Made by a program: the position numbers and the translations under genes
Notes under the pieces: generated by a model
Seen by the model: only the letters and a program-made list of their open reading frames with translations
Database searches by the model: none
Told to the model about the DNA's origin: nothing
Origin: Notospermus geniculatus
Lineage: Eukaryota > Nemertea > Pilidiophora > Heteronemertea > Lineidae
Direction: 5' to 3'
NCBI GenBank assembly: GCA_002633025.1
Contig: NMRB01001247.1
Coordinates: forward strand, 133,730 to 197,729
DNA: 64,000 bases
Shown: positions 45,540-56,927 of the stretch, one piece after another
How positions within the stretch are numbered: the stretch's first letter is position 1
How the letters are laid out: every line of letters starts with the position of its first letter

Positions 45540-46520
45540 TTTTTTATCCTGTAGCACACCGGTATCAGTTTTCATGACTAAATAATAGCTTCGTTTAATA
45601 TTACATGTATTTCATATTCGCCATTGGGGGGGGGGGGTGATTAGGCGTAGTTATATCATTATACATGCAATCAGATTTAAGTATGCTGCACGAAACTGAC
45701 GCAAAGGGTAGCCCTTCGGTATCCTAACGAAATCACCTCCGTCTAAGAATGAGAGAAATGCAGTCAATCGTAGCAAAGATTTTTGGAAACGTATCACCGG
45801 CAAGAAAAGACCTTTCATGAAATACGAAGATTATAGAGGATTACGAACAGCACTTTCCCGCCTGCTTTCTGATGATCGTTGGACGATGTCTCGTCGAGCT
45901 CCTGTGAACGCACTACGACACACAGAAACTATTCTGTGAACTGTGCTTAAACATGTACTAACATATGTTTCAAACCGCTGGTGTCAAACCGACAGCTAAA
46001 CCGCGCAAGGAATATTAACATTGGCTGGCGGTTTTGCGACCATTGGTTTGATAGGCGTATGCAGCCATCAATGTGTAGTCACTAGTGATGTTAGTAGCCG
46101 GGGTTAGTAGTCACATTACATCACTCAGAATAGACTGGTTTCACTACGATTACCTGACCGATTTTATAATCAAACTATATAGGCCTACTGGTAAATCAGG
46201 ATATTCGTTTCTACAGAGCTCTTGACAGTTCGTATCCTTCTTCCACCAACTTAGTCTTCTATTAAAGTAAGGTATTTCTCCGATCTGTCGATTGCTATTA
46301 CCGGCAAATCTGATTATACTTGTCATCGAGCAATTCCTCACGAGCCGATGTTACTTACTGTTTCTGTCTCTGATGTGGAATATTGAGACCCCATTGAATG
46401 GCGTCATTTCGGCTCCATTGAATCTCTTTCGTTTCCTTTACGAAAGATAGATCGTCCATGGACGGCGACAAACTATTAAAAAGAGCGATCAGAATGAGGA
46501 ACCCGCGTGCCGGAAATCCC
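45540..46520. other. About 1 kb without a supported feature
   Basis: Has a 10-G run at 45627 and one TAGGCCTA near 46180. No ORF of interest on either strand. Confidence 0.4.
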
Positions 46521-46527
46521 GACAGGT

Positions 46528-46832
46528 CGGCGCTGCGAGCAGTGCGACCGAAACGACGTCATTGACGTCGTTTTATGTGTTGACGCTACGTCATGAAAAA
46601 ATCGGCTGTACATTTTCTACAGAAAAAATGAGATAAAGACGTTGCCGAAATCGTCATCTATGTCTTCATTTTAAGGAAAAAAGCATTGCAAAATTGCAGA
46701 CATTTTCATCTGGTACAAGATGGTGTAAATTTTAATGCCAGGTGACCGAAACGAAAGGGTTATTTTCACGCCAGAAATAAATGGAAATAACGTTAGAAAA
46801 AAGAAACTTCGGTCGCACTGCTCACAGCGCCG
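46528..46832. mobile_element. 305-bp inverted-end element
   Basis: CGGCGCTGCGAGCAGTGCG and ACCGAA at the left are complemented at 46808-46832, giving ~24-bp terminal repeats with one mismatch. It contains GACGTCATTGACGTC at 46554. No coding capacity. Confidence 0.6.
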
Positions 46833-47306
46833 CGTCGTGACGTTAGTTCCTCCGGTTCCTCATTTGAAACGGATTTTGGCGTGGATGACAGCCACGAGGA
46901 TTCGCTTTTATCTTCGCAATAACAATATAAACTGTCAATGGGATGTGAAAACGTGCCCGAAAAAGAAATTGACCAGTTTCACTGATAATATTTCCGTCAA
47001 GGAGAGCACCAAATCCAACAAATGTAAGTTTCTCTTCGAATTTATAGGTGCCATTTAGTTCATCCAGCGGCAAATCATAGCAATTAGGGGAAGCAATTTT
47101 CGGTTTGTTTAAATGCGTGCCACTAGATGGCATGTATCAACATTTACAGTTATCGTAAGTAAAAAATATCCCGGAAATAATCACTAACCCTAACGGCGAG
47201 TGATATCACACAGGTAGCGTGCCCTGCACCTACCTCCACCTTCCCGAGATTTACGCGGCGAACTAAACTGGCCCGAGGAAGGTGGAGGTCAGTTGTTTCG
47301 CTTTTA

Positions 47307-47619
47307 AGGCCCGAACCCACTGACGCGTTTTCCCGCAGCGGGAAAAGGCAGCGGCAGAAAATGCTTTGTTAAAAGGTAGCGGACCGAGACAATAACAAAG
47401 AATTTGTCGGGCAGTGATGAAACCGCGGCGGCAAAACGCGTCAGTGGGTTCAGGCCCTTAAGGCCTGAAGGCCTGAACCCACTGTCGCGTTTTCCCGCCG
47501 CGGTTTCATCACTGCCCGACAAATTCTTTGTTATATTCTCGGTCCGTTGCCTTTTAACAAAGCATTTTCTGCCGCTGCCTTTTCCCGCTGCGGGAAAACG
47601 CGTCAGTGGGTTCGGGCCT
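47307..47619. mobile_element. Two MITEs back to back in opposite orientation
   Basis: Unit 1 (about 47309-47461) and unit 2 (about 47462-47618) each have AGGCC(C/T)GAACCCACTG ends, and one is the near-exact reverse complement of the other. Each carries CGCGTTTTCCCGC terminal and AACAAAGAATTTGTCGG internal words. TTA flanks the pair. Long ORFs here are incidental. Confidence 0.75.
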
Positions 47620-48790
47620 TTACACGGGGAAAAATAAACGAACCCTCCTCGATCTAGTCTCGATCCGGAACGCACCATGCAGCACCGTGTAAAAAGGCCT
47701 AACATGACGAACTTCCACCAGAAATCTTGCCGTTTTGAGCTTTATGAGAGAAAAATACTGCATGTATTTCCCCATTAGCATATTTCCGTTCATTGACATT
47801 GCTCACAGGGAATAACGTGAAGTTTGCTACTTCATTGGCTTTCTTTACCGTCTGAACTTGCGGAAAAGTGTGAGCAAAGAGCATACCCATACGGTTTGCT
47901 GCCTCGCGCTACTGACTCACACTTAGACTAGTACCTAATCCTTCCAAACTGCGCGCTGCAGTCGTGGCTTGTTTGTTGGGACCAGTATTGCCGCCATTTT
48001 TGGAGGAATTTTGCTAGTGACGTCACTTTGAAATTTTATGTAAATTATGTAAATTTATTCAGTTCTCAATACGGCTGACGTACCAGAATGCAGATAGAAG
48101 GTGACCTCCATTTGATCCAGGAAATCCACCAATCACGAAGGTGTTAAGAATAGAAAGGTATCAACGTAATAGCTCCTATGTTTATCACCTGCGCAAGCAC
48201 CATCCAATCAGATTCACGAACGCGATAGGCACGACCGGTCCTAACGTACTAAGTATGCAAAAGTTCGATGTAAAATTGTTTGGACCGGGTACCAATCTAA
48301 CTGGGCACGGGGGACGGTGATCTCATCATCCCCTGGTGTGATGCCTTAGTCTCTCTTTCCTCTTATTTACACTGATTTACATACATGTAGCATGGTTACC
48401 TCTTATAACACCCCAAACGCGTGGTTCTCAAAATGATTCTCCATGTAAGGACATGCGTGACGTGTAGTCCCACGTGATCGGCGATTCCCAGTTGGAAACG
48501 CCTTGCGTTCTAAAGAGTCGTGTTTTACAATATGGATTATGTTACGTTTGGATCACACTTGAACTAATCCCGATAAATGAATATAAGTAGGATTACCGTT
48601 AGTCACATGATCAGAAAGGCGGTTAGTGTTGATCTATTATTATCAAATGAACCTTCTTTACAACTGAGGCCAGATAGATTATATACCTCGCCCTACCAAG
48701 TGGCTCAGACGCATCCAGAGTACGTTTTCCAAAATAATGTCATAATTGGATCCTTCCCTGAATGGTATGAGTCAAGAATCGAGCAACAGC

Positions 48791-49897
48791 ATGGCAGTGA
48801 CATTGGAATCGCTAGCTACATGTAATTCCTACAGTTTTAATTACTACACGAGAATGATTTCGTGGAGCGTTTCGCCCTTTATCATCGCTTTGGCAATAAT
48901 CGGCAACACTTTGAGTTTCATGGTTATGAACCTCCCGTCCAATAAGTCAAACGTAATGTCATTCTACCTGAAGACTTTAGCGGTAACAGACACTATTACA
49001 CTGATATCATTGATACCGCGTACAGTTAAAAACATATGGCCAGATCTCATGCAGCTGCATCATTTTGCAGAACTTTATTGTCAAACCTTTCACTTCGTAG
49101 CAGATTGTTTCTGTAACTTTTCGGTTTGGCAAATAGTAATAATAGCTATCGACCGCATGCAGCTGCATCATTTTGCAGAACTTTATTGTCAAACCTTTCA
49201 CTTCGTAGCAGATTGTTTCTGTAACTTTTCGGTTTGGCAAATAGTAATAATAGCTATCGACCGGTTTATTGTCGTGAGGTTTCCTCTTAAAGCTCGTTTC
49301 TGGTGCACGAAGAAAAAAGCTATGGAGGTTTCTGTCGTAAATATTTTGTTGCATATAATAATCTGTCTGCCGAGTCTCTTTCGGTCAGCAAAACATAATG
49401 ACGACGGTTTCTACACGGATTGTGTCCTTCCAGACTATCTTGCCTGGTACGATCTCGCATTTGAAGTCATTAACTCCTCCGTCGATGTTTTCCTACCCCT
49501 TGGAGTGATAATTATCTTGAATATAGCCACAATATTTAGTCTAAAGCAACAACGTTCTAATCTAAACGACAGCGTTCATACTAGTTGTAAAAAGCGTCAA
49601 AAAGAAGAAAAATCGATGGCTGTCATGTTGATAGTTGTTGCAACAGCTCTGGTGGTCCTTCTCCTTCCTTATACAATAGATTTCATTGTTTGGCAATGTT
49701 GTCTGGATCACATCAAGGTCCTCCACCAAGGCATTCGTGCATTATCTTATGAAATTGGACTTCAAGTATTTTTGTTGAACTGCTCAATTAATTTCTTTTT
49801 GTATGTGTCGAGTTGTTCGAAATTCAGAAAAGACCTCAGAATTCTTTTCTCAGGATGGATGGCCAGTCAAGTAAATGACCAATGTCCCAAAGCGTGA
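48791..49897 (+). CDS. Rhodopsin-class GPCR with duplicated helix 3 (GPCR B)
   Basis: Paralogue of the receptor at 39710, 368 residues, intronless, same strand, 8 kb downstream, about two-thirds identical by eye. Start ATG 48791 matches the paralogue; an in-frame ATG at 48767 would add 8 residues. Class marks are the same: GN in helix 1, LAVTD in helix 2, helix 6 proline without CWxP, and SINFFLY then KFRKDL at the end. A 108-bp segment (49048-49155) is repeated exactly at 49156-49263, so residues 87-122 recur as 123-158. The copied part contains the extracellular-loop Cys and all of helix 3 up to IDR. An extra helix would invert the membrane orientation of everything after it. It is either a non-functional allele, a recent slippage mutation, or an assembly error. 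Without the duplication it is 332 residues. Confidence 0.9.
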   Translation: MAVTLESLATCNSYSFNYYTRMISWSVSPFIIALAIIGNTLSFMVMNLPSNKSNVMSFYLKTLAVTDTITLISLIPRTVKNIWPDLMQLHHFAELYCQTFHFVADCFCNFSVWQIVIIAIDRMQLHHFAELYCQTFHFVADCFCNFSVWQIVIIAIDRFIVVRFPLKARFWCTKKKAMEVSVVNILLHIIICLPSLFRSAKHNDDGFYTDCVLPDYLAWYDLAFEVINSSVDVFLPLGVIIILNIATIFSLKQQRSNLNDSVHTSCKKRQKEEKSMAVMLIVVATALVVLLLPYTIDFIVWQCCLDHIKVLHQGIRALSYEIGLQVFLLNCSINFFLYVSSCSKFRKDLRILFSGWMASQVNDQCPKA

Positions 49898-49951
49898 ATT
49901 CAGTGTAACTGAAGGTTTTACTAATGGGTTGGCTTGTTCAAAACACCGTCT

Positions 49952-50029
49952 GTGCTATTTTGGCGTTATCTCTAACGTGGCGTTAACTGCAACGTGCTTA
50001 ACTGATAGAGATAACGCCAAGATAGCACT
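49952..50029. repeat. Long hairpin downstream of GPCR B
   Basis: GTGCTATTTTGGCGTTATC pairs with GATAACGCCAAGATAGCAC at 50011-50029, with inner pairing around TAACGTGGCGTTAACTGC. It lies 55 bp after the receptor stop; possibly a small MITE. Confidence 0.6.
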
Positions 50030-50346
50030 AGCCTCACGTTAGTGACAAATTCTGTTTAACAACCGGACCCTGACCTATTATTTACCAAAATATCGATTTC
50101 CTTCAAAGTCAGCGTTTTTGTTTCTGGCAAAAACGCACCAGTAGTTATCGCTTGCCATGCCACCTGTTCATTTCATGGTGAACGTCAGTTACCTACACCA
50201 AGTCGACCATTACGAAGCCTTCGCAACGTTGCGTACACGCAAGTCTATTGTTTGGCTGGGCTTACTGGATATAGCATAATCATAAAAAGCATAACATAAT
50301 CTCAAACCTAGTACCCAAAGTTATACCCAGTTGAGATGTACAAAAA

Positions 50347-50873
50347 GGGCCATATTATATAAAGGGTGTTTTTCTCTTAGACGCGACTAACTAGCAAAAG
50401 CGCTGACTAAACAGGGGATAATCGCACGTTCAAGTTAGACAGCATTTCATAGAGTGATTAGATCACCAACGTATAAAAGTAGACACCCGCGTGCAAGTAA
50501 CAAAAAAAATGTTAAACGTCCCAAGGGGCTTGTTTATCTCGCGTACAAACTGTCATTTCGCCTTAGGCGCGCTGAAGCTTCGCAATGAATCGACTCCGTA
50601 TCCTCGAATTAGATGCAGAGGAAGCATGGGAAGAGGCAGAACGAAGGCAGCCTGTTGACTTGCGTACAGATCATACAAATCCGGGAATCACGTGCGACAG
50701 CATCCCATGCCACTTGCTTCTTCTGATTGGCTGTAGCATCTGAACGTTTGTTTTCAATCACATCATTCCAAATGTTTCAGCCTCAATTAGCCACATCCGC
50801 TGACTGGCTGCAAAATTGCCGGCTCGTTTTTTCGATATGTTGGGCTGTTAAGCCTAGTTCATACTTAAACAGG
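50347..50873 (+). mobile_element. Inverted arm 2 (pair with 44998-45531), Harbinger-like end
   Basis: Starts near GGGCCATATTATATAAAGG and GTGTTTTTCTCTTAGACGCG, and carries the small ORF at 50585-50743. With arm 1 it brackets 4.8 kb that includes GPCR B, the terminal ends facing inward, so the arms look like two separate insertions. The far terminus of this copy was not found. Confidence 0.55.
50585..50743 (+). CDS. 52-codon ORF, possible first exon of a transposase
   Basis: Begins MNRLRILELDAEEAWEEAE, an acidic helical N-terminus, 235 bp inside a GGGCC-type terminus. The same start and first ~27 codons exist in the inverted copy (minus strand near 45281), with few changes (Arg/Pro, Asp/Gly). 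Position and character suggest the 5' exon of a Harbinger-type nuclease gene; no catalytic domain is present, so this is inference. Confidence 0.3.
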   Translation: MNRLRILELDAEEAWEEAERRQPVDLRTDHTNPGITCDSIPCHLLLLIGCSI

Positions 50874-52020
50874 TTAAAATAGTACGGTACACCGGTACTA
50901 TTTTTACAAATACGCCTGCTGGAACAAATTCTAACTTTCGATGTGGTCACTTGTATACATTATCGATGAGCACAAGAATCTTGCCCTGGGTTCCAGGTCT
51001 CGGTCGAGGAACGATGGTGGCGACCTCTTCAGATTGTTGCAAGAGGTGCTGATGTGCGTCTGACAACCAGCCACATAACCAGACTGGGCCGTCACGCAGT
51101 ACCGTGGTCGATAAGTGCACGTGACTTTGTCGCGCCAAACCGCGAAATGACTGAATATTCGTTTTGGCAGAAAACACCTATAAATCCTGCGTCGAGGGAC
51201 GGAAACATCTCACCGTTAACTTATACAATTTTTGTCAATAAACAAGCAAGAATTCACTGTGTCGTACTCACGTTTAAAGATTTTACAGGCAATTTTAGAC
51301 CGAAATTTACCTAATGGCAGGCCTGTCGTGCCTACCTGCATTATATGCCATTTTCGGCGCCACAAACGCCTGCAGAGCTTGAATTCAGTTCAGGTATGTA
51401 GATAAGATTATAGAGATTGCATTTGGACAGGTCATTTCAAAATGACGCCTTTTTTTAACAATTGACGCTTTTTTGAAATCAGACTTCCTAAAGTCTCTTA
51501 TCTTTGGGTGGTCTCGGTTAGCCGCGATTGTTGTTGTAATCTCCACAAGTAAACCATTGTAAACGTTGACTTCAACTGCCCCGTGATATCACGCTGCAGC
51601 GCGACCACGATTCCCACCATGCTCAGCGAGCAGTTGTGCGGTTGCGCCACATTCGATCCACTTCCTCTTTTCACCACGGATTTCACGGTAAAGCGTGAAT
51701 CACGGTACCGCGTGACGGCCCAGTNTTCAACAGGCGTGTGGTGGTCTAGCAGCTGAGGACGCAGCAGTTGATCTGATTATGTTATTGAAGAGCCAAAAGA
51801 AAATCACGCCGGTGTCATCGATTTGTTCACCGTCGGCATCCAGTGGCAGCGCCATCACCAAGAAGTAAAAGAGATTCGGTATCCGTGCATTAAGTATCCA
51901 TTCGACTAGAGATTTACAAAATAGTCGCTGAAATTACTACTTTTCTGCTCGTCGCAGGATGCTTGCCTATGGGGGGCACTCATATTTCCTCAGTTACCGA
52001 CTCAATTGGCAAATCAGAAA

Positions 52021-52509
52021 GGGCCGATTTCACAAAGGGTGTTTAAGACTTAGACGCGTGCAACTTCACTAAATGCACGCACTTCTACCATGCATTTGAT
52101 GAAGTTACACGCGTCTAAAGTCTGGTTCAACCTGGAGGCGGACCATTGGAATACCAAGTGAGAAAATGGAACATTTAATTTTGACCACAAAAGTTTATTT
52201 ACGTATGAAAACCACATGTTTATTATTAGGCACAGTCATCTGATTCATTACACCATAACATGTGACCGCAATTATGTCACTTCTGCCACATTCTAACCAC
52301 ACACTGCATTCCAATGGTCCGCCTCTAGGTTGAACCAGACATTAAAGCAAGGTTCATTGGCACAGGGATTTTGTCCGATTAAGGTCCGTACAAAATCGAT
52401 CAAATGGACTTTTGCGTTGTCGTATCCGGAAAATTAGGGACAAACGGACTGAAAACGGACCGGATCAGTGTGCCAATGAACCCTGCTTAACCCTTTGTGA
52501 AATCGGCCC
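52021..52509. mobile_element. GGGCC-ended element with a nested MITE
   Basis: GGGCCGATTTCACAAAGGGT at the left pairs with ACCCTTTGTGAAATCGGCCC at the right. Inside, GACTTAGACGCGTG...CACGCGTCTAAAGTC (52051-52121) forms a hairpin. The TTAGACGCG word also occurs at the ends of the 44998/50347 pair, so the families are related. The flanks AAA/AAT do not give a clean duplication. Confidence 0.7.
52120..52340. mobile_element. Nested 221-bp MITE
   Basis: GTCTGGTTCAACCTGGAGGC and its complement (one difference) are ~33-bp terminal repeats, through GGACCATTGGAAT. It lies wholly inside 52021-52509. Confidence 0.75.
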
Positions 52510-52775
52510 AATGTGTTTCATAGAAAATCCCCAGTTACGGCGGCGCCACCTTTTAATGATAATGACATTTGTTTTACGGCAAAGACTCCAGTGGTTGAAG
52601 ACGCTTCGTTGAGTTTGAGGCAGCTGGGTCCCGAGGATACGTCTTCGCCGACAAAGTATCTGAATCGCATCCCATTCAAGGTAAGCGTTGCTTTCTTGAA
52701 AAGGAGCTTTTTGTAGAAAAATAATGTGCATTTTCTTACAATATTCGAAAAATCCCAACTCAATGCGACGTAATC

Positions 52776-53722
52776 TTACTTGCGAGGGACGTTCCATTCG
52801 GGTTGGTGTTTATCTAATAGAAATTGATAGTACTCTGACCTTGTATGTTTTACCAGATTATACACTGCCAAGCCACCGTAAGAATTCGCTGCCATGCAGC
52901 AATACCTATCAAAAACTCCAGAAATGCGTCGTGCTCGATGGAAACTATGGTTTGGTAATGGTCCACAAATCGGAATCTTGAAGAGTGTTGTCTCTTGTTT
53001 TAAATAAAGAAGTAGAAATAAATCATTTGATTGATCCCAAACATACAACCTATTAGCCTGAGTAAACTCTTTCGTTTCTGCTCCGACTAGAAAGGGATAT
53101 TTCTCCGTATAGCCAGATTCTTTAGTGAAGACATATCGAGGTTGTCGATTCCCATATGAAGACACTAGGATCAAACCCTCTCTCAGGAGTAGGTACCTTC
53201 CTCCTCGGCTGGAATCTAAGCATGTTTCATTCACCAAGAAGTATCGCTTGCGAACACCTTCAGACAAAATATCAAACATATATAAACGTGGCATTTTCCC
53301 ATACGGATGATTTGAGAACAATGCAAATGCCTTATTAAGCCCAGTTCGGTTCGTTCCAAGAATTAACCGTTGAAATGTTAGTTTCGCGAGATTTGCAGGC
53401 AGTAGAATTTTTGCAACCAACTTTCCTCGAATGTCGAAAGCAACCCACGAGTTGATTTCATTTCTACTAGCTTTTTGGACTTTCGTAACGATACGATCTC
53501 CGCTAAGGCTTGGGTAACTAATCCTCCCCTTCACTGTAAACTTGGAAACAACTCTGTATTTCAATATTCCGTTGAATATCAGTTCTACTCCGCGGAGAGA
53601 AAAAGTAAAAAGTAACTTTGTGATGATAATGAAAATATCTCCCACACAACACAATGTCCATTCTCTCAGATAAAACTTCTGTACTTCCGGCAGTCTAAAC
53701 AACAAAACATCTTTCTTTGCAT
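52776..53722 (-). CDS. Long 3' exon of an unrecognised gene
   Basis: A 315-codon open frame on the minus strand, ending in a stop at 52778-52776. There is no ATG near its 5' end. A strong acceptor (TTTCGTTTTCATTCTAG, AG at 53724-53723) precedes it in phase, so it is best read as a terminal exon of a spliced gene whose other exons lie beyond 53722. The protein is dense in short alternating hydrophobic segments ending in small or charged turns (LLFRLPEVQ, WVAFDIRGKLV, PRLYMFDIL, RYLLLREGLILVSSYG, RLYVWDQSNDLFLLLY, GGLAVYNLV), the texture of a beta-propeller such as those in some F-box proteins. No signal peptide or helix-rich domain. Function unknown; the propeller idea is inference. Confidence 0.6.
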
Positions 53723-53856
53723 CTAGAATGAAAACGAAACTTTGCAACGCAACTCATCGCGACGCGATTAGGCCTACAGAGCTCCTTTGGGAATTGTGGT
53801 AACTTTTGCAACTTGTCGGCAGCAGTTGCGCAACTCAATTTTACATGTACAATGTA

Positions 53857-54879
53857 CACCCTTAATCAAAAGTAAATGCACAGCTAATAAACTTAAATAT
53901 TTTCCAAAATCTTCAGCGGAACAACCTTTGCTTTTTACGGCAATTACTTAGGGCATCAAGACACATTTTGATACCAAAAATATCATGAACTTGCATGAGT
54001 TGTATTTTTGACAAAAGTTTGAAATTTCCATGAAAAAGTGTGATTTTCAATCGCATATTTTTTAGAAGTGAAACCAACGTCACTTTAAAGCCTGTTTGTT
54101 TCCCAGCAAAATTATTTTTTCAGGTTTAAAAAATTCCGTGGTGAACAGAAGTTACAGAGCATTTTCCAAAATGAATTTCGTCCGGTTTTCCAGTCAAGTC
54201 AGGGCTATTCCTTCCGTCTCATTTAGATCTACCCAGCCTGCTGAATATTGTGAATAGGCCTATGCATGGCCTAGTCAACAATAGTTACTGCTGATGACAC
54301 TCCATCGAGTAATCTAAGGCCAGGCGGTCTTTTGTGTGAGATGAGTGCCGGTGTCACCTTTCTTAATTCCTCCTTACAATTCCTTACCAATGAAGGCAGG
54401 AGAGCCTACGTACATTAACCTCTTGTGGAATTGACGCCATTTACTAACTTGACCTACGATGAATGGGACTTATTATTCCGTGAGCTTGGTCTTGGGACAA
54501 TAACGAAAGGTCGACTATAAAATAAGACTTGAACTGTTGACTGGAGTTTCGATTGAAACTTTCGAATAAATTCTTCATAATTACGACATGGAAGCTCCAA
54601 TTGAAAATTTGAAAATTTATTCCTGTATAGAAACAGGAAAGCTTTAAAATGGCGTTGGTCTCACTTCAAACAAATATGCGATTGAAAATCACACTACTTT
54701 TTTTATAGAAATTTCGAACTTTTGTCAAAAATACAACTCATGCAAGTTCATGATGTTTTTGGTCTCAAAATGTGTCTTGATGCCCTAAATAACTGCCGTG
54801 AAAAGCAAAGGTTGATCTGCTGAAGATGTTGGGAAATATTTAAGTTTATTTGCTGTGCATTTACTTTTGATTAAGGGTG
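53857..54879. mobile_element. CACCCTTAATCAAAAG TIR element, complete
   Basis: CACCCTTAATCAAAAGTAAA and its complement form ends whose inverted similarity continues for ~210 bp each. TA precedes the left end; the right flank is TT. The terminal type and TA target suggest a Tc1/mariner-like non-autonomous element. Relatives: 44586-44797 and 56038-57831. No ORF. Confidence 0.75.
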
Positions 54880-55466
54880 TTCATGTAGTTGATGGAAATG
54901 ATCTGTCGCACTGAGCCGTGGAACGATCGAGTCGCACCTTGATAAGCGGACAGTTTTACGACGCGACCAGGCTCTGTACCTAACGTGATTTGATAACTAT
55001 GTTGGTTGAAGTCAAGTGAAAGTCATAATTTTGCGGCACTGGACACATAAGGTGGACTCCGCCCCGGCCATTTTGACTAATTTGCAAGTCTAGCGATGAG
55101 GTGGTTACTTCACATTCAGTTTCGCCGCATAGAAAAATCCTGTCCACATAATGAGGCGCAACAGCACATAACAATGCACTAAGGGAAAATGATATGTTCG
55201 GCCGGCCAAAAAATATTATTTTGCAAGTATAAAGGTTCTTTGTTAAAATCGTCGACCTGTCAAGTCTTTTCCTCGTAGATATATGTTGTTGACACATACA
55301 TTTCGACCCCGCCGTAGTTTCTTGCACGCAATACTTCAGCATCTACCAATAGCGGGGTTTTTGTACATTGTCACTATTTATGATTCTTCCCGATAAGAAC
55401 TAGTCTAGCGACGTTTTGGGCACCAGGTGATTTTAGGGGGTCGTGTCTCGCCGTGGCCTTTACATC

Positions 55467-55721
55467 CCCGGGAAGCGGATTTTTTTTCATAACCGGTATA
55501 GATTCCTAACCAGTATACCATTACGAATGAAATTAACGAACTGAATGGTGGGTGAATGGTTGGGTACGTGTAAGGGTTAGGGTTAGTGTCAGGGTTGTTG
55601 GGAGTAGTATTAGGATTAGGATTAAGAATAGGATTAGGATTAGCTTTTGCTATATAGGTTAGGAAAAAAAGGTGGTCGTAATGACATATCCGTTAGGAAA
55701 AAAAAATTCGCCCCCGGGATA
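55467..55721. mobile_element. CCCGGG-ended MITE with telomere-like interior
   Basis: CCCGGGAAGCGGATTTTTTTT and AAAAAAAAATTCGCCCCCGGG are imperfect inverted ends, with TAACCGG / CCGTTA just inside. The interior has GGGTTAGGGTTAG then several AGGATTAGGATTA units (55570-55645). Confidence 0.55.
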
Positions 55722-56927
55722 TCACCAATATACACATACCTAGACTCCCCCTTAACTGGAATGTATTGACCCCATGGTAGTCATGGTCATGAGGATATCC
55801 ATTGTTTGTCTATTCAGGCCAGTGGGTCAAGAAACGTACATCTGGGCCTAAAGTATGAACGGCTGTTTCAAGACCAAGGCACAAAATACCCCTAATTCAC
55901 CGATCAAAACAATCTGAATCGCTGCCTTCATCCTAGCGAAAAATCATAGGGATCATCCTAGAGATCTCATCTTCCATACACGATTCGATGGCTAAATCAG
56001 GCCCCAAAGGCGTCAGTTAATGCGGAACACAGCGGTACACCCTTAGTCAAAAGTAAATGCCCAGCTGATTTTCCAGCATATTTCCAGGAATATTTTTCAT
56101 AACCCAGTTTTCTTTTCATGCACACAATCCACGGCCACTAGGACACCTTTTAAGACCATAAAACTGGAAATTATTTAAACAACTGTGTTTTTGGCGAAAG
56201 TTTGAAATTTGGCCACAGTGCCGTGTTTTTATAATACTCACCTGTTCTGATTGAAACTGGTATTGTTTTGAAGCCAATCTGTTTCTGGACCATACACATT
56301 TTCTAAATTCGAAATTGCCCTACTTTGTGATGATTTATGATGATTTTTCTGTGGAATAAAATCCCCGCAATTCCAGTTGACTCCAAGCCACATTTTATCA
56401 ATATCCCGATCACGTGCCCCAATTCAGTAAGTCCATTGAAGGGCTACTAAAACTGACCCGACCCCAATAACACGTTACGCAGGTATTTGTGACAGTGACT
56501 ACGCCTTACTTCATCAATGGGAGTTGCTGTCCACGATCGCCCAGTGCAACTTACACCGGTATGTGTTAGTTAACAAGTAGGCCTATTATTGCGGGAGACC
56601 CGATTCATAATTTTACAAAGGGCCTATTACTCCACTATTGATGTCAGTCGGTCGTTTTGTGGCGTAATTACCACTGGGTAATGCTAAAATTCTGTGCCTT
56701 GAGTGCCTGGAACGAATGGCAAAAACTGGGAAAACCATTTTACAAATTCATCTGTAACTTTGCTTTAGATGACAATCTTAGCATTCTGACAATGTTGATG
56801 TGTCAAGAAACAGATTAGCTTAAAAACAACACCAACAGTTTCAATCCGAACAAGTGAGTATTAAGAAAACATGAAATTTTGGCCAAATTTCAAACTTTCG
56901 CCAAAAACACAGTTGTTTAATAACTTT

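Noticed and set aside
46843-47133. 96-codon minus ORF and its + strand partner
   Set aside because: No family resemblance, and the opposite strand is equally open.
47304-47705. 133-codon minus-strand ORF
   Set aside because: It runs through both back-to-back MITEs and reflects their inverted symmetry.
48577-48825. 82-codon ORF overlapping the start of GPCR B
   Set aside because: It overlaps the receptor in another frame and has no match near GPCR A.
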